Of a DNA stretch of 9,841 nucleotides, positions 6,372 to 9,841 are shown piece after piece. This stretch comes from Actinomycetota bacterium. GTDB lineage: Bacteria; Actinomycetota; Acidimicrobiia; Acidimicrobiales; Microtrichaceae. Below the pieces are notes generated by a model. It ran no database searches. It saw only the letters and a program-made list of their open reading frames with translations, and was not told the DNA's origin. How positions within the stretch are numbered: the stretch's first letter is position 1; every line of letters starts with the position of its first letter. A program made the position numbers and the translations under genes. The DNA is taken from NCBI GenBank assembly GCA_005777415.1, contig SXMI01000037.1:1-9841 (forward strand). Reading direction: 5' to 3'.

Positions 6372-7001
6372 TCAGCCCGCCAGGCGGAAGAGCTCGGCGG
6401 CCACGGGACAGTCCGGACGGCGGTCGAGCCGGTCCGTCGCCACGAGACCGCTCGGGCGGACGACCGAGTGAGCCGGCGCCACGTCGATCACCGCGGTCCG
6501 TTCGTCGAACGGGTCGTCCCGATCGGCGCGGCGACGTTCGAGCGCAGCGAAGGTGTCGGCCGGCAGGACCCGCCCGACGCCGGCCACCAACCAGACGGTC
6601 TCGCCCCGGCGGATCGCCTCGGGGACGGCCGTCGCATCCTCGGCCTCGACCAGCGCCCGGCCACCGCCGGCGGCCAGGACCGGAACCAGGTACGGGACGG
6701 GCGCATCGGGGCCCAGGCCCTCGATCGCCCGGGCGAGCCGCACGGCCGTCGGGTCGGCCTCGAACTCCTCGACCGCCGAGCGGGCCTCGTCCAACACGTC
6801 GAACCCGCACAGGATCCGGGAGCAGAGCCACCAGAGCGGGCCGCACTCCAGTTGGCGGTCGACGATGCGACGACAGGCGGCGACCATGCCGGCCGGATCA
6901 CCCCGGAAGGCCACCAGCGCCGCCGCCGACTCGGCCACCAACACCTCCGCCGGAGCCCCCCGGGAGCGGGCCACGTAGCGGAGCCGCTCGATCGGGTGCA
7001 C
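6372..7001 (-). CDS. Conserved actinobacterial hypothetical protein
   Basis: The protein has 209 residues and I cannot assign a function. The first 95 residues, with RLRYVARSRGAP, DPAGMVAACRRIVDRQ and GPLWWLCSRIL, resemble from memory a conserved actinobacterial family in which a short helical N-terminal domain precedes a Rossmann-like domain that is sometimes likened to eIF-2B proteins. Residues 100-209 alternate short hydrophobic strands (VPYLVPVLA, TVWLVAGVGRVLP, TAVIDVAP), which fits an alpha/beta domain. No membrane segment, signal peptide or catalytic motif is visible. The GTG start is supported by a TACACT -10 placed 6 bases upstream, which implies a leaderless mRNA. It is divergent from the gene at 7037 with 35 bases between start codons, and its stop lies 14 bases from the converging patatin stop. 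The gene is real; its role is unknown. Confidence 0.75.
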   Translation of the reverse strand: MHPIERLRYVARSRGAPAEVLVAESAAALVAFRGDPAGMVAACRRIVDRQLECGPLWWLCSRILCGFDVLDEARSAVEEFEADPTAVRLARAIEGLGPDAPVPYLVPVLAAGGGRALVEAEDATAVPEAIRRGETVWLVAGVGRVLPADTFAALERRRADRDDPFDERTAVIDVAPAHSVVRPSGLVATDRLDRRPDCPVAAELFRLAG

Positions 7002-7007
7002 GCCCGG

Positions 7008-7013
7008 AGTGTA
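7008..7013 (-). promoter_or_regulatory. Predicted -10 hexamer TACACT for a leaderless hypothetical gene
   Basis: TACACT on the minus strand ends 6 bases before the GTG at 7001, the spacing expected when the start codon is the transcription start. There is no Shine-Dalgarno sequence and no clear -35. Confidence 0.5.
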
Positions 7014-7021
7014 CGCCGCGC

Positions 7022-7027
7022 TACGTT
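7022..7027 (+). promoter_or_regulatory. Predicted -10 hexamer TACGTT before the thioredoxin-fold-like gene
   Basis: TACGTT sits within CGCTACGTT (7019-7027), 9 bases before the ATG at 7037, so the mRNA would have no leader or only a few bases. It lies 8 bases from the opposing TACACT hexamer, giving a compact back-to-back promoter pair in a 35-base gap. Confidence 0.5.
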
Positions 7028-7036
7028 CTCTGCCCG

Positions 7037-7522
7037 ATGAGCACCGTTGCCGCAGACGTCGAGCTCCACCCGATCGAGGGCGAGTCCCTCACCGTGGGCG
7101 ACCAGACCGCCATGTTCCACCTGGTGGTGGTGGCGATCGACCCGTACACCCACGAGAGCGCCTGGCTCCTCGAGACGGCCGGTCGGATCCTCACGGCCTT
7201 CCACGGGGCCGACTGCCGGGTGGCCTGGCTGGTCCGGGCGCCGGCCCAGGATGCCGTGGCGTTCCTCGGCCCGTGGGCCGAGCGGGTCCTGACCTTCGCC
7301 GACCCGGACGGCACGGCGATCACGGCGCTGGGCATCACCGAGATCCCGGCGCTGGTGCACGTGGGCACCGACCTGAGCGTCGTCGGTCGGGCCGACGGCT
7401 GGGATCCGGCCGAGTGGAAGGCCGTCACCGACAACCTCGCCGACGTCATGGCGTGGAACAAGGTGCCGTTGCCCCGCCCGGGAGACCCGGTGCCGTTCGC
7501 CGGCGTGCCCGTCGACGCCTGA
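7037..7522 (+). CDS. Hypothetical protein with thioredoxin-fold-like features and no CxxC
   Basis: The protein has 161 residues. The order of elements looks like a thioredoxin fold: strand FHLVVVAID (27-35), helix about 40-57, strand CRVAWLVRA (60-68), then GITEIPALVHV (99-109), where P104 fits the cis-Pro loop before a strand, and a final helix (DPAEWKAVTDNLADVMAW, 123-140). The redox CxxC is absent and C60 is the only cysteine, so it is unlikely to be a disulfide reductase of the usual kind. The C-terminal tail is rich in Pro (PLPRPGDPVPFAG). The ATG start is supported by a TACGTT -10 just upstream. It is divergent from the hypothetical gene at 7001 and ends 18 bases from the converging dehydrogenase stop. 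The fold is inferred and the function is unknown. Confidence 0.7.
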   Translation: MSTVAADVELHPIEGESLTVGDQTAMFHLVVVAIDPYTHESAWLLETAGRILTAFHGADCRVAWLVRAPAQDAVAFLGPWAERVLTFADPDGTAITALGITEIPALVHVGTDLSVVGRADGWDPAEWKAVTDNLADVMAWNKVPLPRPGDPVPFAGVPVDA

Positions 7523-7538
7523 GCGTCGCCGCGGGCAC
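7505..7538. terminator. Hairpin across a stop codon at a convergent junction, candidate bidirectional terminator
   Basis: GTGCCCG (7505-7511) pairs with CGGGCAC (7532-7538). Inside, CGACGC (7513-7518) pairs with GCGTCG (7523-7528) around a CTGA loop that includes the TGA of the upstream gene. This gives 13 base pairs, nearly all GC, with a small internal loop. No T-run flanks it on either strand, so it could act as a U-poor terminator or as a 3' mRNA stabiliser. Confidence 0.45.
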
Positions 7539-7540
7539 AC

Positions 7541-8299
7541 TCACCGGGCGAGCCAGCCGCCGTCGACGGCGAGCACCTCACCCGTGACGTAGGTCGAGGC
7601 GTCACTCGCCAGGAACAGCAGCGGGCCGTCGAGCTCGTGGAGCTCGCCGGCGCGGCCGATGGGCGTGTTCCGCTCGATGTAGCTACGACCCGACTCCTGG
7701 TCGAACATCGACTCCTGGGTCATCTCGGTCGGGAACCACCCGGGGGCGATGGCGTTGACCCGGACGCCACCGCGGCTCCACTCGCAACCGAGCTGGCGGG
7801 TCATGTTGACGATCGCACCCTTGGACACGCAGTACGCCACCTCGCGGAGCGGGGCCGAGCCGACCATCCCGAAGATCGACGCGATGTTGATGATGCTGCC
7901 GCTCCCCCGCTCGAGCATGTGGCGGCCGGCGAGCTGGCACAGGTGGAACGGTGCGGTGACGTTGACGGCCATCGTCAGCTCGAGCTGGTCGATGGATTCG
8001 TCCACCGCCGGCACCGGCACGCCGTACCCGGCGTTGTTGACGAGCACGTGCAGCGATCCGGTCGCACGGATCGCGTCACGCACGAGTGCCTCACGTGCGC
8101 CAGCATCGGCCAGGTCGGCGGGGAGGACGACGACGCGGTCGCCCAGATCGGCGGCCAGGGCCTCCAACCGGTCAGCCCGACGGGCCGTCACGACGACCGT
8201 CGCCCCCGCACCGTGCAGCGCCCGGGCGAAGCGGTCGCCGAGCCCCGACGATGCTCCCGTCACCAGCGCCGTCCTGCCGTCGAGTCCGAAGAGGTCCAC
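7541..8299 (-). CDS. Short-chain dehydrogenase/reductase (classical SDR)
   Basis: The protein has 252 residues, standard for a classical SDR, an NAD(P)-dependent oxidoreductase with a Rossmann fold. Numbering from GTG 8299: cofactor motif TGASSGLG (14-21), NNAGYG (88-93), active-site N113 in AVNVTAP, S141 in NIASIFG, Y156 and K160 in YCVSK, APGWFPTEM after the active site, and the C-terminal VTGEVLAVDGGW typical of FabG-like enzymes. TARR follows the second strand, and an Arg there usually favours NADP(H). The start is moved to GTG 8299 because the longer TTG start at 8308 lies inside the predicted TACGTT -10; GTG 8299 is 7 bases after it and gives the usual N terminus, MDLFGLDGRTALVTG. It is divergent from the VOC gene. 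The substrate is unknown. Confidence 0.93.
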   Translation of the reverse strand: MDLFGLDGRTALVTGASSGLGDRFARALHGAGATVVVTARRADRLEALAADLGDRVVVLPADLADAGAREALVRDAIRATGSLHVLVNNAGYGVPVPAVDESIDQLELTMAVNVTAPFHLCQLAGRHMLERGSGSIINIASIFGMVGSAPLREVAYCVSKGAIVNMTRQLGCEWSRGGVRVNAIAPGWFPTEMTQESMFDQESGRSYIERNTPIGRAGELHELDGPLLFLASDASTYVTGEVLAVDGGWLAR

Positions 8300-8306
8300 G
8301 CCGGGC

Positions 8307-8312
8307 AACGTA
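8307..8312 (-). promoter_or_regulatory. Predicted -10 hexamer TACGTT for a leaderless SDR gene
   Basis: TACGTT reads on the minus strand within CGCTACGTT and ends 7 bases before GTG 8299. It shares bases 8311-8312 with the TAGCGT hexamer that faces the VOC gene on the other strand. No -35 or Shine-Dalgarno sequence is evident. Confidence 0.5.
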
Positions 8313-8316
8313 GCGT
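8311..8316 (+). promoter_or_regulatory. Predicted -10 hexamer TAGCGT for a leaderless VOC gene
   Basis: TAGCGT ends 6 bases before GTG 8323, the spacing expected for a leaderless transcript. It overlaps the opposing TACGTT by the two bases TA (8311-8312), which read the same on both strands. Confidence 0.45.
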
Positions 8317-8322
8317 GCTGGT

Positions 8323-8799
8323 GTGGACCAGCCGCAGGAACGAACGGGCGGGCCGACCGGTCGGGTCGACCACGGCTTCACCCACGTGGCGCTCCAGGTG
8401 TCGGACCTCGATGCCAGCCTCCGCTTCTACGAGCGGTACGCCGAGCTGACGCCGGTCCACCGGCGCACCGGCTCCGACGGCGTCCGGGTCGCCTGGATCA
8501 CCGACCACACCCGACCGTTCGTGGTCGTGCTCCTCGAGCACGAGGTGTCCCACCCGCTGGGCGGCTGGGCCCACCTGGGCGTGGGTGTCGACAGCCGCTC
8601 CGTGGTCGACGATCGGCTGGCGATTGCGGCCGCCGAGGGGCTGGTGACCTTCGGCCCCGTCGACGCCGGTCCCCCGACCGGTTACTACGGGATCGTCGTC
8701 GACCCCGACGGCCACCAGCTCGAGCTGGCCTTCGGCCAGGAGGTGGCCTTCACCGTCAGCGATGCCGACGAAACCGGCGGAGACGCAGCGAGTTCGTGA
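8323..8799 (+). CDS. VOC superfamily (glyoxalase/bleomycin-resistance/dioxygenase fold) protein
   Basis: The protein has 158 residues forming one VOC unit of two beta-alpha-beta-beta-beta modules. The first begins FTHVALQVSDLDASLRFY (19-36) and the second GWAHLGVGVDS (81-91), ending at YYGIVVDPDGHQLELAF (121-137). Likely metal ligands are H21, E72, H84 and E134, the His-Glu-His-Glu set of metal-dependent members, with spacings near those of glyoxalase I. The DPDGHQLEL motif is characteristic. This superfamily includes glyoxalases, epimerases and extradiol-type dioxygenases, so a specific reaction cannot be assigned; a lactoylglutathione lyase label would be a guess. The GTG start is backed by a TAGCGT -10 placed 6 bases upstream. 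The gene is divergent from the SDR, and its last 44 bases overlap the 3' end of the opposing ATPase gene. Confidence 0.9.
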   Translation: MDQPQERTGGPTGRVDHGFTHVALQVSDLDASLRFYERYAELTPVHRRTGSDGVRVAWITDHTRPFVVVLLEHEVSHPLGGWAHLGVGVDSRSVVDDRLAIAAAEGLVTFGPVDAGPPTGYYGIVVDPDGHQLELAFGQEVAFTVSDADETGGDAASS

Positions 8800-9841
8800 C
8801 CACGAAGATGCTGGAGGCCGCCATGGCGGCTGCGGCCAGCATGGGGTTGAGCAGGCCGAGCGCCGCAACGGGGATGGCGGCCACGTTGTAGGCGAACGCC
8901 CAGAACAGGTTCCCCTTGATGGTCGCCAAGGTCCGGCGCGAGAGCCGGATGGCGTCGGCGGCGCCCCGCAGGTCGGCGCCCACCAGCGTCAGGTCCGAGG
9001 CCTCGATGGCGGCGTCGGTGCCCGTTCCGACCGCGATGCCCAGGTCGGCGGTGGCGAGCGCCGCGGCGTCGTTGACCCCGTCGCCGACCATGGCGACGAC
9101 GCGGCCGTCGGCCTGCAACCGACGGACCTCGTCGACCTTGCCCTGGGGCAGCACCCCGGCCACGACCTGGTCGATGCCGACCTCGGCCGCGACCGACCTT
9201 GCCGGGGCCTCGGCGTCGCCGGTCAACAGCACCGGGGTCAACCCCAGCTCGCGCAGCTCGTCGATCGCCGCCGCGGCCGTGTCCTTGGGGCGATCCGCCA
9301 CCGCCACCACGACCTGGACCGAGCCGTCCCATCCGCCGGCCACCACCGTGCGGCCGAGCGACTCCTGCTCCTCGATCGCGCCGCGCAGCGCCCGGGGCGC
9401 CAGCAGGCCCGCCTGGGCCACGAAGGACGGCCGCCCGACGACGACCCGAAGGGCCTCGGACCCCGGCAGCTCGACGACCCCGGCGACGCCCAGCCCGGCG
9501 GCATTCTCGAAGTCCGAGGGAGCGACGACGTCGGCCCCGATGGAGCGGGCGTGCGCCACGATCGCCCGCGCGATCGGGTGCTCCGAACCCGACTCCAGCG
9601 AGGCGAGCACCGCCAGGGCGGCGTCCTCGTCCGCCGTGGGCGCCGCGACCACCGCGACCACGGCCATCTCGCCGGTCGTGACCGTGCCGGTCTTGTCGAG
9701 CACGACCGTGTCGACGCGACGGGTGGACTCGAGCACCTCGGGGCCCTTGATCAGGATCCCCAGCTGCGCGCCGCGTCCGGTGCCGACGAGCAGGGCCACG
9801 GGGGTGGCCAGAGCGAGGGAGCACGGGCAGGCGATGATCAG
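8756..9841 (-). CDS. copA: Cu(+)-type P1B ATPase, C-terminal part (5' end off the window)
   Basis: The frame is open from the right edge and gives 361 residues of a metal-transporting P-type ATPase; the metal-binding domain and early membrane helices lie outside. Numbering from 9841: CPC (5-7) of the transport site, DKTGT with phosphorylated D49, HP (88-89) of the nucleotide-binding domain, TGD (207-209) and GDGVND (253-258). The two last helices carry YN (318-319) and MAASS (340-344), with NSLRLRRF at the end. CPC with YN and MxxSS is the P1B-1 signature, which specifies Cu(+) export across the cytoplasmic membrane. Segment AVADRPKDT differs from the usual R-containing form but keeps the Asp. 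The stop overlaps the 3' end of the VOC gene by 44 bases. The gene symbol reflects class, not proven orthology. Confidence 0.93.
   Translation of the reverse strand: MIIACPCSLALATPVALLVGTGRGAQLGILIKGPEVLESTRRVDTVVLDKTGTVTTGEMAVVAVVAAPTADEDAALAVLASLESGSEHPIARAIVAHARSIGADVVAPSDFENAAGLGVAGVVELPGSEALRVVVGRPSFVAQAGLLAPRALRGAIEEQESLGRTVVAGGWDGSVQVVVAVADRPKDTAAAAIDELRELGLTPVLLTGDAEAPARSVAAEVGIDQVVAGVLPQGKVDEVRRLQADGRVVAMVGDGVNDAAALATADLGIAVGTGTDAAIEASDLTLVGADLRGAADAIRLSRRTLATIKGNLFWAFAYNVAAIPVAALGLLNPMLAAAAMAASSIFVVTNSLRLRRFRRHR

Noticed and set aside
5860..6846. Minus-strand open frame of 328 codons
   Set aside because: It is out of frame with the 6372-7001 gene, runs into the patatin gene, and has the composition of a shadow frame.
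8300..8308. TTG at 8308 as the SDR start
   Set aside because: It lies within the predicted -10 TACGTT, so it would not be in the mRNA. GTG 8299 gives the usual SDR N terminus.
8756..9841. Copper-responsive operon with the VOC or SDR gene
   Set aside because: The ATPase is convergent with the VOC gene, and no copper regulator, chaperone or operator is visible in the window.

Overview
The window is very GC-rich, uses GTG start codons heavily, and carries families typical of actinobacteria: a PGPGW membrane protein, a PimB'-like GT4 glycosyltransferase and actinobacterial hypothetical proteins. The short TANNNT promoters set 6-9 bases before start codons also fit. The source is most likely a member of the Actinomycetota; Acidimicrobiia is a guess from style alone. 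I see no rRNA, tRNA, CRISPR array, insertion sequence or prophage genes. The window is almost wholly coding, and no gap between genes reaches 100 bases.

Layout. The left block is on the + strand: the 3' part of a carotenoid-cleavage-type oxygenase (3-1385), a PGPGW membrane protein (1422-1916), and an alpha/beta hydrolase of the epoxide hydrolase family (1913-2905) joined to the previous gene by a 4-base overlap. A minus-strand pair follows, in transcription order: a dienelactone hydrolase (4780-4091), then a GT4 glycosyltransferase (4133-2862) whose 3' end overlaps the epoxide hydrolase tail to tail. The dienelactone hydrolase is divergent from a patatin-like phospholipase (4858-6357) that has a 60-base hexamer repeat and a long low-complexity insertion.

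The right block alternates strands: a conserved hypothetical protein (7001-6372), a cysteine-poor thioredoxin-fold-like protein (7037-7522), a short-chain dehydrogenase (8299-7541), a VOC/glyoxalase-fold protein (8323-8799), and the C-terminal part of a Cu(+)-type P1B ATPase (9841-8756, running off the right edge).

The genes do not form one obvious pathway. They look like scattered chromosomal metabolism genes (hydrolases, oxidoreductases, lipid or envelope functions, copper efflux) in short units. The strongest shared signal is regulatory. Five starts have a TANNNT -10 hexamer so close that the mRNA should be leaderless or nearly so. A 9-mer, AACGTAGCG or its complement CGCTACGTT, occurs in all three divergent intergenic regions. 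At 8307-8316 two opposing -10 hexamers share two bases and could serve a divergent gene pair. I did not find a convincing new defence or mobile system.
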